Part shown: one piece after another, positions 7,466 to 15,966 of the stretch
Layout: each line of letters opens with the position of its first letter
How positions within the stretch are numbered: position 1 is the stretch's first letter
Source of the DNA: Chitinophaga sp. HK235
GTDB lineage: Bacteria > Bacteroidota > Bacteroidia > Chitinophagales > Chitinophagaceae
Direction of reading: 5' to 3'
Assembly (NCBI RefSeq): GCF_018255755.1
Contig: NZ_CP073766.1
Location: 4,030,001-4,094,000, forward strand
DNA: 64,000 nucleotides
Notes under the pieces: model-generated
Told to the model about the DNA's origin: nothing
Database searches by the model: none
The model's input: the letters and a program-made list of their open reading frames with translations, nothing else
Program-made: the position numbers and the translations under genes

Positions 7466-7927
7466 ATGGAAGTATACAGGATCAGTAAGTGCGCTTACAT
7501 CAATGATCTTACTGGTACAGGTGCGCGGTTATACGGCGGCCGGTGGAACAGCCCGGGGCATGCGATCGTATACACCGCTGGCAGCAGAGCGCTGTCTGCA
7601 CTGGAAGTACTGGTACATATCCCGCTGAAAAACATCGTACAGGATTTCTGCATTGCCACTATCCACATTCCCGACGATATTGCCATCAGAATCATTACCA
7701 AACAGGACCTGCCTTCAGGCTGGCAATCACTCGCTCCATTCCCGGAACTACAATGTATCGGCGACGAATGGGTAGACACTGCGCGTTATGCCGTCCTCAA
7801 AATACCTTCTGTGGTGATTGCAGAAGAATTTAACTACCTCATCAATCCGCTGCATCCCGATGCAGCTAATATCTCCATTATCACCACCCAGCCGTTTGTA
7901 TTTGATCAGCGGCTGAGAAAAGTATAA
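7466..7927 (+). CDS. RES-domain toxin (NAD+-degrading)
   Basis: 153 residues. The RES signature is complete: an N-terminal R5 (VYRISK), G-RLYGGRWNSPG (R and W near residues 22-27), Y36 (IVYTAG), and the E at 47 in SALEVLVH. RES toxins are NAD+ phosphorylases/glycohydrolases that stall growth by depleting NAD+. All residues that I can recognise as conserved are present, so it should be active. It ends 13 bp before a strong bidirectional terminator, which makes the pair a self-contained module. Its base composition resembles its neighbours, so recent transfer is not evident. Confidence 0.9.
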   Translation: MEVYRISKCAYINDLTGTGARLYGGRWNSPGHAIVYTAGSRALSALEVLVHIPLKNIVQDFCIATIHIPDDIAIRIITKQDLPSGWQSLAPFPELQCIGDEWVDTARYAVLKIPSVVIAEEFNYLINPLHPDAANISIITTQPFVFDQRLRKV

Positions 7928-7940
7928 AACATTCATACAT

Positions 7941-7985
7941 AAAGAGAGCGGCTGTATCCAACAGGTACAGCCGCTCTCTTTTTAT
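7941..7985. terminator. Bidirectional intrinsic terminator
   Basis: 16-bp stem (7941-7956 with 7966-7981; GAGAGCGGCTGTA core) with a 9-nt loop and T-tracts on both strands, between the RES toxin (+) and aspartokinase (-). Confidence 0.88.
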
Positions 7986-7998
7986 TTTTTCTACCGGA

Positions 7999-9321
7999 CT
8001 ACTCCAGGCCAAACAGCCCTTTATTAAGTGCCTGCAGGGTTTTATCCTTATACTGGCCATTAACCAGGATAGAAATATTGTGTCTGCTACCGCCGTAGGA
8101 GATCATCCGTAACGGTGTGCCTTCCAGTGCATCAAACAGTTTGGTGATGATAGAAGGAGTAGCTGCCACTTCATTACCTACGATAGAAACGATGGTCTGG
8201 TGGTGATCCAGTTCCACGGTGCCGAACGGCTGCAGTTCCTTCAGGATCTGATCGAGGTTCACCTGACTATCGATGGTGAGTGATACCGCCACTTCAGAAG
8301 TGGTGATCATATCGATTGGTGTGCGATATTTTTCGAATACTTCAAATATTTTCCGGAGGAAACCGTATGCCAGCAGCATGCGGCTGGATTTGATCTTGAT
8401 AGCGATGATACCATCTTTTGCAGCGATGGCTTTTACCCCGTTACCATTAGGCAGTTCAGTAATGATGGTGCCTTTGGCGTCTGGCTGCATAGTGTTGAGC
8501 AGCTTCACCGGGATATTAAAGTGCTGGGCAGGCCAGATAGAAGCCGGGTGGAGGATTTTAGCGCCAAAATAGGCCAGCTCTGCAGCTTCATCGAAGGACA
8601 ACTGATCGATGGGGAAAGTTTTTTTCACCACACGCGGATCGTTGTTATGCATACCGTCAATGTCTGTCCAGATCTGTATTTCAGAAGCCTGGATAGCAGC
8701 TCCGATCAGGGAAGCAGAATAATCACTGCCACCGCGTTTCAGGTTATCCACTTCTCCTTTGGCATTGCGGCAGATATATCCCTGGGTAATGAAGATGTGC
8801 TGACCTTTATGCTGGCTGATCAGGTTACCCAATTTGATTTTGATTTTAGGGATTTCCGGTTCTTCGTATTCATCGATGCTCATGAAATCGAGTGCTGGCA
8901 GCAGTACGGCAGGGATGCCGGCTTCTTCCAGATATGCACAGAACAGGCGGGTAGACAGCAGCTCACCCTGGGCGAGGATATCTTTGTTCAATGCTTCATT
9001 GAAGGATATCTTCAGTATGATATTCAGAAATTCAAAGTGTTCATCTACGATGGCTTTAGCTTTGGCGCGGCCATCGTCCTGCTTCACCAGTTCTTCGCAA
9101 AAGGTCCTGTAGTGGCTTTCCAGCTTATCTATCTGCTGCTTCGCCTGTGTTTTTTTGCCTTCTGACAATGACTGGCTGATTTCCACAAGTGAGTTTGTGG
9201 TGCCTGACAAGGCAGACAGTACCACAATTTTCTGATCGTCATCTTCGGTGATCAGTTGTGCTACTGAATGCATGCGCTCTGGTTTTCCCACGGAGGTTCC
9301 ACCAAATTTTAACACTTTCAT
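7999..9321 (-). CDS. lysC: Aspartate kinase
   Basis: 440 residues. The N-terminal KFGGTSVGKPERM, the GGSDYSASLIGAAIQASEIQ nucleotide segment and the TDIDGMHNNDPRVV motif define an aspartokinase (residues 1-290), followed by two ACT domains (about 300-440) expected to bind a feedback amino acid such as lysine or threonine. It phosphorylates aspartate, the first step to lysine/diaminopimelate, threonine and methionine. It is monofunctional: no homoserine dehydrogenase is fused. The gene stands 76 bp downstream of the Ldh-family gene on the same strand; co-transcription is possible. The choice of feedback effector cannot be read from the sequence. Confidence 0.94.
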   Translation of the reverse strand: MKVLKFGGTSVGKPERMHSVAQLITEDDDQKIVVLSALSGTTNSLVEISQSLSEGKKTQAKQQIDKLESHYRTFCEELVKQDDGRAKAKAIVDEHFEFLNIILKISFNEALNKDILAQGELLSTRLFCAYLEEAGIPAVLLPALDFMSIDEYEEPEIPKIKIKLGNLISQHKGQHIFITQGYICRNAKGEVDNLKRGGSDYSASLIGAAIQASEIQIWTDIDGMHNNDPRVVKKTFPIDQLSFDEAAELAYFGAKILHPASIWPAQHFNIPVKLLNTMQPDAKGTIITELPNGNGVKAIAAKDGIIAIKIKSSRMLLAYGFLRKIFEVFEKYRTPIDMITTSEVAVSLTIDSQVNLDQILKELQPFGTVELDHHQTIVSIVGNEVAATPSIITKLFDALEGTPLRMISYGGSRHNISILVNGQYKDKTLQALNKGLFGLE

Positions 9322-9397
9322 CTGCGTATAATTGTTTTTGTCTGCAACGGGAATAGTTTAAAGCTGCTCCCGGGCGGTTTATATGAATGATTGAGAA

Positions 9398-10471
9398 TTA
9401 AAAATTCAATTTGAATTTAGCCGCTACTTCCTGCATATCTTTTACCACCGGTGCCAGTACCGGTATTCCGTTTTGCAGCCGGTGCTGTTGCATTTCCCTT
9501 TCGGGATCACCGGGGATGAGCACCTGTTTGCCTTCTACCGGCACGGCGGCGCGGAAGCGGCTGATCCAGGTGTCCATATGCGTTTTGAATTCTTCCGCAG
9601 GACGGAAAGCATCTACGCGCATGGCTCCGAAGAAATGTCCCAGGCCTTCTCCTACAGGATCGGGCGCCAGCGGGAGGAAACTCACAAATGGCGGTGCCCA
9701 GGGTCCGTAATTGGCGCCTGAAAGGACGGCCGAAAATATATCAACTATTGCTCCCAAACAATACCCTTTATGACTTCCGTGGTCACGGTCGCCTCCCAGT
9801 GGCAGCAATGCGCCGCCATCCTTGAGTTCATGCGGGTTGGTGCTGGGATTTCCTTCTTTGTCCTGAATCCATCCATAGGGCGCTTCCAGGTTCTTACGCT
9901 GTAATATTTCCAGTTTACCATTAGCAGCAGTGGTAGTGGCAAAATCGGCCACGAAAGCCGGCTGTTCCTTTGCAGGGATGGCCACTGCGATAGGATTGGT
10001 GCCCAGCATCCGCTCTTTGGCGAAAGTAGGGGCTACCAGCGGGCTGGCATTGGTCATGGCCATACCGATCATATCGTGGTCCAATGCTTTCATGGCATGA
10101 TATCCTGCTATACCGAAGTGGTTGGAGTTTTTCACACTCACCCAGCCGGTACCGGCGGCGGCAGCTTTCTTTATGGCGACCTCCATTGCGTAGGGTGCTA
10201 CTACCAGGCCAAGGCCTGCATCACCATCTACTACGGCAGTACTGGGGGTTTCATGTACAATACGGATATTCGGACGGGCATTGATGCGTTTGGCTTCCCA
10301 TAAACGTATGTAACCAGACAAACGTGCCACCCCATGAGAATCGATGCCTCTAAGATCGGCTGCTACCAGCACTTCGCTGGCAAGCATAGCATGTTCCTGA
10401 GAGCAACCCATACGAATAAAAACTTCACGGGTAAACTCCGTCAGATGATGATAAGAATAAATATGTTCCAT
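9398..10471 (-). CDS. Ldh-family NAD(P)-dependent oxidoreductase (malate/L-lactate dehydrogenase type)
   Basis: 357 residues. This is the YlbC/ComC-type fold, unrelated to classical Rossmann lactate dehydrogenases: VAADLRGIDSHGVARLSGY near the N-terminus (catalytic His48 in DSHG), the SNHFGIAGYHAMKA motif, and GDRDHGSHKGYCLGAIVDIF for cofactor binding. Family members reduce 2-oxo acids (sulfolactate, ureidoglycolate, malate, diketogulonate), so the substrate here is open. A sulfolactate dehydrogenase activity would be attractive given the phosphosulfolactate synthase at 48 kb, but that is speculation. It lies 6 bp downstream of the DUF3467 gene and is probably co-transcribed with it. Confidence 0.87.
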   Translation of the reverse strand: MEHIYSYHHLTEFTREVFIRMGCSQEHAMLASEVLVAADLRGIDSHGVARLSGYIRLWEAKRINARPNIRIVHETPSTAVVDGDAGLGLVVAPYAMEVAIKKAAAAGTGWVSVKNSNHFGIAGYHAMKALDHDMIGMAMTNASPLVAPTFAKERMLGTNPIAVAIPAKEQPAFVADFATTTAANGKLEILQRKNLEAPYGWIQDKEGNPSTNPHELKDGGALLPLGGDRDHGSHKGYCLGAIVDIFSAVLSGANYGPWAPPFVSFLPLAPDPVGEGLGHFFGAMRVDAFRPAEEFKTHMDTWISRFRAAVPVEGKQVLIPGDPEREMQQHRLQNGIPVLAPVVKDMQEVAAKFKLNF

Positions 10472-10477
10472 GGTACT

Positions 10478-10792
10478 TTACGCTTGAGCAGTGGGACCTC
10501 CAAAATTCATGGGCATTGAAACCGGCTCCTGGTCCTGGATTGCACCATGAACAGATTCATATTTTTTGATATTATCCTGCAAAGCTTTCATGAAGCGTTT
10601 GGCATGCTGAGGGGTAAGAATGATGCGGGACTTGACTTTAGCCTTGGGCAGGCCGGGCATCACGTTAACAAAATCCACTACAAATTCGGCGTTGGAATGG
10701 GTGATTATAGCAAGGTTGGCGTATTGCCCTTCTGCAATCTCTTCATTTAACTCGATGTTAAGCTGATTCTGCTCTTCGTGCTGATTTTCCAT
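10478..10792 (-). CDS. DUF3467 protein
   Basis: 104 residues. The sequence matches the DUF3467 family, whose members are about 100 residues long: QLNIELNEEIAEGQYANLA, then SNAEFVVDFVNVMPGLPKAK and SRIILTPQHAKRFMKALQDN. It has no signal peptide or TM segment, so it is probably cytoplasmic. No function is known. It is the first gene of a unit with the Ldh-family dehydrogenase. A -7 match TATTTTTG at 10820-10813 (minus strand) lies 20 bp upstream of the ATG, at the edge of the susCD terminator. Confidence 0.85.
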   Translation of the reverse strand: MENQHEEQNQLNIELNEEIAEGQYANLAIITHSNAEFVVDFVNVMPGLPKAKVKSRIILTPQHAKRFMKALQDNIKKYESVHGAIQDQEPVSMPMNFGGPTAQA

Positions 10793-10819
10793 ATTTGTAT
10801 GATTTAGCCCTACAAAAAT

Positions 10820-10853
10820 AGAAAAAGAGGGCTCAAATAAGCCCTCTTTTTTT
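10820..10853 (-). terminator. Intrinsic terminator of the susC-susD operon
   Basis: Minus-strand stem AGAGGGCT/AGCCCTCT (roughly 10846-10839 with 10832-10825, 6-nt loop) followed by TTTTTC and TATTTTTG. It lies just past the SusD-like stop at 10880. The trailing T-rich bases double as a possible -7 box for the DUF3467 gene. Confidence 0.78.
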
Positions 10854-10879
10854 ATTTCGTTATTTAAACAGGTAAAATC

Positions 10880-12217
10880 TTATTGATCCCACCAAACTCT
10901 GGAGGTCAGAGTGATGCCAGTAGGCACATTTTCCTTATTGTAAGACAGTTCTGTTTGCGGATAAGGTAAACGTCTGGGGATTTCCTGTCCGGCATTTTTG
11001 GAAACAAGCGCCGGAATACCGGTACGGCGCCAGTCTGCAAAGGATTCTGATTGCAGATACATAGCGTAATATTTCTGGGTCATGATCAGGGCAAGCCTTG
11101 CGTCATCTGTGGTAGCAGCATCAAAGCTTACTCCTATCCGGGTAAGGTAATCACCTATATCAGCACCTACTTTATCGAAAGAACCCTTGATGGCAGCCTC
11201 ATAATAACTTTTGGCCTGCGCTACATGTCCCAGTCTGGCATGAGCTTCCGCCAGGATAAAGTTTACTTCATAGCTGGTGATGTATAAAACCGGTGAGCTG
11301 ATCTGATCATAGAAACCACCGGGCAGATATTTGTCAATACGGGGGTCTGACAGGGCTCCCATCTGAACAAACATATCAGAAGCACCATAGCTGGCATATC
11401 CGTCACGCTGTGAATTAAACTGATACAGTGGATTGGCCCTTTTTTCATCATTGAGGAAATTTAACTGCGCATCATCTTTGCCAGCGCTGATAAGGCCACC
11501 AGCGGCACCTGCTGCGTCCACCACTTTCTGTGCGGCGTTAGGGTCCCTTTTGGTTTGATGGATCAGTATTCTCAGACGGATGGAGTTAGCGAATTTTATC
11601 CAGGAAGCTGCACTGCCGCCATACATCAGGTCACTGCCGCCGGGTAATGTGCCGGCTGCGCTGTTAGGTGTATTCAGATCTTTTATCGCATCAGTGAGCA
11701 GCTGATCTATTGTTTTATAGATATCCTGCTGTTTGTCGTACTTGGACTTAAACTGGAAAGACAGTCCTTTGAATGCATCACTGTAAGGAATATCTCCCCA
11801 TACATCAGTACTCGCACACAGGGTATATGCAGTCAGCACTTTGCTGATCCCGGCAAAGTGCGGATACTTTTTTTCTTCTGCTACTTTCCTCAGTTCCACG
11901 AAGTTGTTCATAGCATTCTGGTAAATCGTTCCCCAGGGATTAGTGAAGTTATCTGCTACCAGGAGATATTTCTGATAGGCTGCAAACTGTCTGTCAGCAC
12001 CATCTACCTGATTGGTGAGAATACCGGTTACCAGGGAAAAATCGGCACCGCCCAATACATAGGCCAGTGCTACCTGGGAACCTGAGAGCACAGCCCCAGG
12101 AGGTGCACTCACAGGACGGTCCGGGTCTGTATTAACATCGAGGTACTTTTTGCAACCGCTGGACATAACTAAAATCATTGTGCCCAAAGCGATGGATAAT
12201 ATATGTAAGCGTCTCAT
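10880..12217 (-). CDS. SusD/RagB-like nutrient-binding outer-membrane lipoprotein
   Basis: 445 residues. A lipoprotein signal with lipobox VMSSGC (Cys22) is followed by KKYLDVNTDPDRP, typical of the SusD-like_2 subgroup, whose members are shorter than classical SusD (about 550). Helical TPR-like segments run through the middle, and the end has QTELSYNKENVPTG. It sits on the cell surface as the lid of the SusC pore and hands ligand to it. It is 32 bp downstream of susC in the same operon. No glycoside hydrolase or protease lies nearby, so the ligand (glycan, peptide or other) cannot be predicted. Confidence 0.93.
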   Translation of the reverse strand: MRRLHILSIALGTMILVMSSGCKKYLDVNTDPDRPVSAPPGAVLSGSQVALAYVLGGADFSLVTGILTNQVDGADRQFAAYQKYLLVADNFTNPWGTIYQNAMNNFVELRKVAEEKKYPHFAGISKVLTAYTLCASTDVWGDIPYSDAFKGLSFQFKSKYDKQQDIYKTIDQLLTDAIKDLNTPNSAAGTLPGGSDLMYGGSAASWIKFANSIRLRILIHQTKRDPNAAQKVVDAAGAAGGLISAGKDDAQLNFLNDEKRANPLYQFNSQRDGYASYGASDMFVQMGALSDPRIDKYLPGGFYDQISSPVLYITSYEVNFILAEAHARLGHVAQAKSYYEAAIKGSFDKVGADIGDYLTRIGVSFDAATTDDARLALIMTQKYYAMYLQSESFADWRRTGIPALVSKNAGQEIPRRLPYPQTELSYNKENVPTGITLTSRVWWDQ

Positions 12218-12249
12218 GATCGTTTCTTTTTTTATGGGTAAAATGACAA

Positions 12250-15200
12250 CTAGAAATCGAATTTCAGGCTGAAACCATAGGTTTTGGTACCAGGGTTGTT
12301 AAAATAGTCAAACCCTTGTGCTTCCTGCGTTCCGAACAAACTTGTTTCCGGGTCTACGCCGGTGTATTTGGTATGCAGCCAAAGATTTCTGGCGATAGCG
12401 GTTACAGTAACGGCATCGAATAAACGTTTGTTCTTAAACAGTTTTTTTCCGTCAATACGATATCCCAGGGACACCTCACGCAAGCGGATCCAGCTCGCAT
12501 CCTGGATAAAGGGTTCGTTTACTGTAAAACCACTTCCTACACCCGTGTAGTAGTCGGCATTAATATCTCCTTTTAGGTCATTTTTTTCTCCTTTGGTTAC
12601 CAGCTGGCCGTTATCATCCAGGTGGCCTTTTACGCCGTCAAATACTTTCTGAGTTCCTCTTTCCAGTGTATTGGCGCTTACTCCGAAGTTGGTCATGGCA
12701 CCCCAGGTACCGTTCCAGATATCAAATTTCTGTTTGGTTTCAAACAACACATAGAGGGAGATGCCTTTGTAGGTAAAGGTGTTACCTACGGATCCGGACC
12801 ATTTGGGGTTTACATCACCGAGGTACTGCAGTGGGTCATATACGATGGGCAGGCCATAAGCTCCGTCACCGGGAGCGCCCTTATCATTGATCACCAAACG
12901 GCCCTGTGCATCTTTCAAATAGCCGGTACCGTAGAGAGAGCCATATTGTTTACCCACAATAGCAGAAACGAATATGCCGGTAAAACCGTTGAAATCGAAA
13001 CGATCGATACCATCGGCTAATTTGAGCACCTTATTACGGTTCTGGAAATAGGTGAAAGCCATATTCCAGTTGAAATTTTTTGTTTTAACCGGCTCCAGAG
13101 TCAGTGTTACCTCATGGCCTTGGTTCTGCATGGAAGCGGCATTCAGGTATACTTGTCCGTAACCGCTGCTGCTGGCAATAGTAACAGCATTCAGCAGGTT
13201 ATTACTTTTTCCTCTGTAATAGGTATAATCAAGGCCGATACGGTTATCCAGGAAACGCAGTTCTGTTCCTATTTCCAGCTGATTGGTTTTTTCTGCTGTC
13301 AGGTTGGGATTGCCCAGTGTTCCGCTGGTCAGGAAACCTACACGACCACTGTATGGGAAGGTCACGCCATTTGTCCAGCCATCAGCCACACCGGCCTGCG
13401 TGTAATAAGTCTGGAGACTATAAGGGTTTAAGCCCCTACCCACGCTGGAATAAGCGAGGCGTACTTTACCATAGGTGAAAGCATTGCTTTTCAGGTTAAG
13501 CCCTTCTGAGAATATATAACCCAGACTGGCAGCCGGATAGAAGAAGAATTGGTTTTGGGTGGGCAAGGTACTGTTTCCTTCATACCTGCCTGTTAATTCC
13601 AGGAACAGGTAATTGCTGAACGCGACATTGGCTTTTCCATAAAAGGCCACGCGGCGCTGGCGTGTGTTGCCGACAGACAGGCTGTTGCTGGAAGTATTGG
13701 TAACACCCTGGAAATCGTTGGAGCTAAAGCCATCACCCTGGGTGTGCAGATATTTTGTTTTCAGGTCGTAAACGTTCTGGCCTACCAACAGAGAGTAATC
13801 AAATTTGCCGGCATGTTTGGTTAGGGTAGCAAACAGGTCGTTGTTGATAACGAGTGTGCTGAGCTGGTCTTCAAAGATTTGTCCGGATGGGAAACCAGCG
13901 GAGTTTTTGGAGTAAATCTGTTTACGATTGTCCATTGAATAATCACCACCGAACCTTTCTGTAATAGATAACCAGTCAAATGGTTTGTAGATGGCTCCTA
14001 CGGTACCGAATACACGTTGTACATCATCACGGTAAGGGTTCATATTTACGGTCCAGTAAGGGTTATCGTATCCACCTCTTCCGCGGTAGCTTCTCTGGTT
14101 ACCGGTGTTGTCCTGTAACATATAAGCCTTTGGATCTGTAGATCCGCTGGTACCACCAGAGTTATCGAAGGTTGGGGTGGTACGGAGCAGGCCCAGCATT
14201 ACACCACTGGTGTTACTACCTTGCTGCGGGCGGCTACCACCGGAGTTAACATAGTTGAGAGAGGTGATAACATTAAATTTATCGTTGTATTTATAATCTG
14301 TAGAAAATGCGACAGTCGTTTTCTTGAAATTATTTTGGGGGATAATGGCTTCCTGGTTGAAGTGGGAAACAGACACACGATAACCCAGGTTGGCATTTCC
14401 GCCGGTCACGGCCAGGTTGTGTTGTACCCCTACTCCTGTCTGGAAGAATTTATACGGATCATATACGTTAGCTGCTTTCCCGCCTGGGTTGGAACTTTTA
14501 CCTACCAGTCTGCCATTGGGGTCCCACAGATAACTTTTGTCACCATCAAATACCAGTGTGTCTATAGCCGGACCGTATGAATAGGATTTGGCAGCATTCC
14601 CAAAGCCGAGTGCAAAAAGGGTATCGGGTACAAAGTCAGGTCTGGCCAGGATTCCGTACATACCTTGTCCGTATTTGGTTTGTCTGTCAGGTAATTTGTT
14701 CACCTGGTCAAAATTCACGGTAACACCATAGGAAACATTGAAGGTCCTGCCATCGGCGGAGCGTTTTCCTTTTTTGGTGGTAATGATGATGGCACCGTTG
14801 GAGGCCTGGCTACCATATAATGCAGCAGCAGCGGGGCCTTTCAGGATAGTGATATTTTCAACATCATCCGGGTTGATGTCAACCATCCTGTTGGATTGCA
14901 TTACACCTGCAGTACCGGAAGCGTCGCTGCTGGTATTTGTTTCGCTGTTATCTACCGGCAAACCGTCGATTACAAAGAGGGGCTGGTTACTGCCCAGAAT
15001 GGTAGTAGCACCGCGCAACTGTACTCTCACCGCAGCTCCCGGGGTACCGGATGCCGTAATGATAGTAGCACCGGCTACTTTACCGGAAAGGGCAGAAAGA
15101 GGGTTAGAAGGAGCTGTTCTGGTTAATTCATCACCCTTTACATCCTGGGCGGAATAACCGATTGCTTTTTTCTCCTGGCGGATACCGAGGGCAGTGACTA

Positions 15201-15513
15201 CCACTTCCTGTAAGGCTTTGGTATCTACCGGCAGAACGATTGATAAGGTTGGATTATCACCTACTGTTACTTCCCGGGTGAGGAAGCCCACACTTCTGAC
15301 AATCAGCACTGCTTTTGAGTCTTTAACAGTCAGACTGAAATGCCCCTGCTTGTCTGTGGTGGTCCCGGTGGAAGTACCTTTGATTTGTATGGTAGCCATT
15401 AATACAGGGCTTCCGTCGCTGCCCTTAACGGTACCTGCAACCTGGCGTTCCTGTGCATGGACCAGACTTACAATTGCCATAGGCATGGCAAAAAGGAGTA
15501 ATACCTTTTTCAT
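12250..15513 (-). CDS. SusC/RagA-family TonB-linked outer-membrane transporter
   Basis: 1087 residues. The order is a signal peptide (1-20, ending VHAQ), a carboxypeptidase-like regulatory domain (about 22-100; VAGTVKGSDGSPVLMATIQI), the linker LQEVVVTALGIRQEKKAIGY typical of SusC, a plug domain (about 115-235; NPLSALSGKVAGATI, PLFVIDGLPVDN, ENITILKGPAAAALYGSQAS), and a 22-strand beta barrel ending in TYGFSLKFDF with the C-terminal aromatic residue. It imports ligand delivered by the SusD partner using TonB/ExbBD energy. No ECF sigma/anti-sigma or hybrid two-component regulator is visible in the 450 bp upstream, so regulation is unclear. Confidence 0.95.
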   Translation of the reverse strand: MKKVLLLFAMPMAIVSLVHAQERQVAGTVKGSDGSPVLMATIQIKGTSTGTTTDKQGHFSLTVKDSKAVLIVRSVGFLTREVTVGDNPTLSIVLPVDTKALQEVVVTALGIRQEKKAIGYSAQDVKGDELTRTAPSNPLSALSGKVAGATIITASGTPGAAVRVQLRGATTILGSNQPLFVIDGLPVDNSETNTSSDASGTAGVMQSNRMVDINPDDVENITILKGPAAAALYGSQASNGAIIITTKKGKRSADGRTFNVSYGVTVNFDQVNKLPDRQTKYGQGMYGILARPDFVPDTLFALGFGNAAKSYSYGPAIDTLVFDGDKSYLWDPNGRLVGKSSNPGGKAANVYDPYKFFQTGVGVQHNLAVTGGNANLGYRVSVSHFNQEAIIPQNNFKKTTVAFSTDYKYNDKFNVITSLNYVNSGGSRPQQGSNTSGVMLGLLRTTPTFDNSGGTSGSTDPKAYMLQDNTGNQRSYRGRGGYDNPYWTVNMNPYRDDVQRVFGTVGAIYKPFDWLSITERFGGDYSMDNRKQIYSKNSAGFPSGQIFEDQLSTLVINNDLFATLTKHAGKFDYSLLVGQNVYDLKTKYLHTQGDGFSSNDFQGVTNTSSNSLSVGNTRQRRVAFYGKANVAFSNYLFLELTGRYEGNSTLPTQNQFFFYPAASLGYIFSEGLNLKSNAFTYGKVRLAYSSVGRGLNPYSLQTYYTQAGVADGWTNGVTFPYSGRVGFLTSGTLGNPNLTAEKTNQLEIGTELRFLDNRIGLDYTYYRGKSNNLLNAVTIASSSGYGQVYLNAASMQNQGHEVTLTLEPVKTKNFNWNMAFTYFQNRNKVLKLADGIDRFDFNGFTGIFVSAIVGKQYGSLYGTGYLKDAQGRLVINDKGAPGDGAYGLPIVYDPLQYLGDVNPKWSGSVGNTFTYKGISLYVLFETKQKFDIWNGTWGAMTNFGVSANTLERGTQKVFDGVKGHLDDNGQLVTKGEKNDLKGDINADYYTGVGSGFTVNEPFIQDASWIRLREVSLGYRIDGKKLFKNKRLFDAVTVTAIARNLWLHTKYTGVDPETSLFGTQEAQGFDYFNNPGTKTYGFSLKFDF

Positions 15514-15966
15514 AAAAAAGATTCAGATTTGGTTGAAAAAGAAAGAGGACGTCTGTCCTACGTTTATATACTGGCATCATATCCTGGTATACGCAGTCAC
15601 AGCTGCATATACCACTATCGGTGTCATACGCTAAAACTCAGGCATCTGATTAACTTTGCTTAAGGTGTAACAGCAAAAAACCATTTCTAAATTGTATCAC
15701 AAGCAAACGAGCAAACAAGCAAACGAGAAACCTAAAACACGCAGGGGAAATCACTGCTAAAGGGCACAAGCTTTAAGGTAAAAGCGGCTCATTGGTTATT
15801 ATTTTTTTAGGATTTAGATTTTGGTTGAACACCTCCAAGGTATAAAAAAAATGAATGCTAAATCTTTTATACTTAACATTATTTTAACAGGAAATGCCCC
15901 AAAGCTCATAATGAATTAATAACCAATATTTTAAATGGATAAAAATTAATATTCTTCAATAATTAT
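15514..15966. other. 453-bp intergenic region upstream of susC
   Basis: AT-rich and without a convincing reading frame. It holds three tandem octamers AGCAAAC(G/A) at 15702-15725 and a GTATAAAA/TTTTATAC inverted repeat (15840-15847 with 15865-15872, 17-nt gap), either of which could bind a regulator of susC. I found no perfect TTTG-N19-TAnnTTTG promoter on the minus strand; a near match TATACCTTGG lies around 15841-15833. The part nearest 15966 would contain the 3' end of the HhH-barrel transcript but shows no clear intrinsic terminator. Confidence 0.6.
15702..15725. repeat. Three tandem octamers AGCAAAC(G/A)
   Basis: AGCAAACG, AGCAAACA, AGCAAACG in direct succession, about 190-210 bp upstream of the susC start codon. 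The period of 8 bp is unlike helical phasing. Confidence 0.6.

Noticed and set aside
8521..9165. 214-codon plus-strand frame
   Set aside because: Antisense to aspartokinase; Phe/Gln-rich shadow without a domain.
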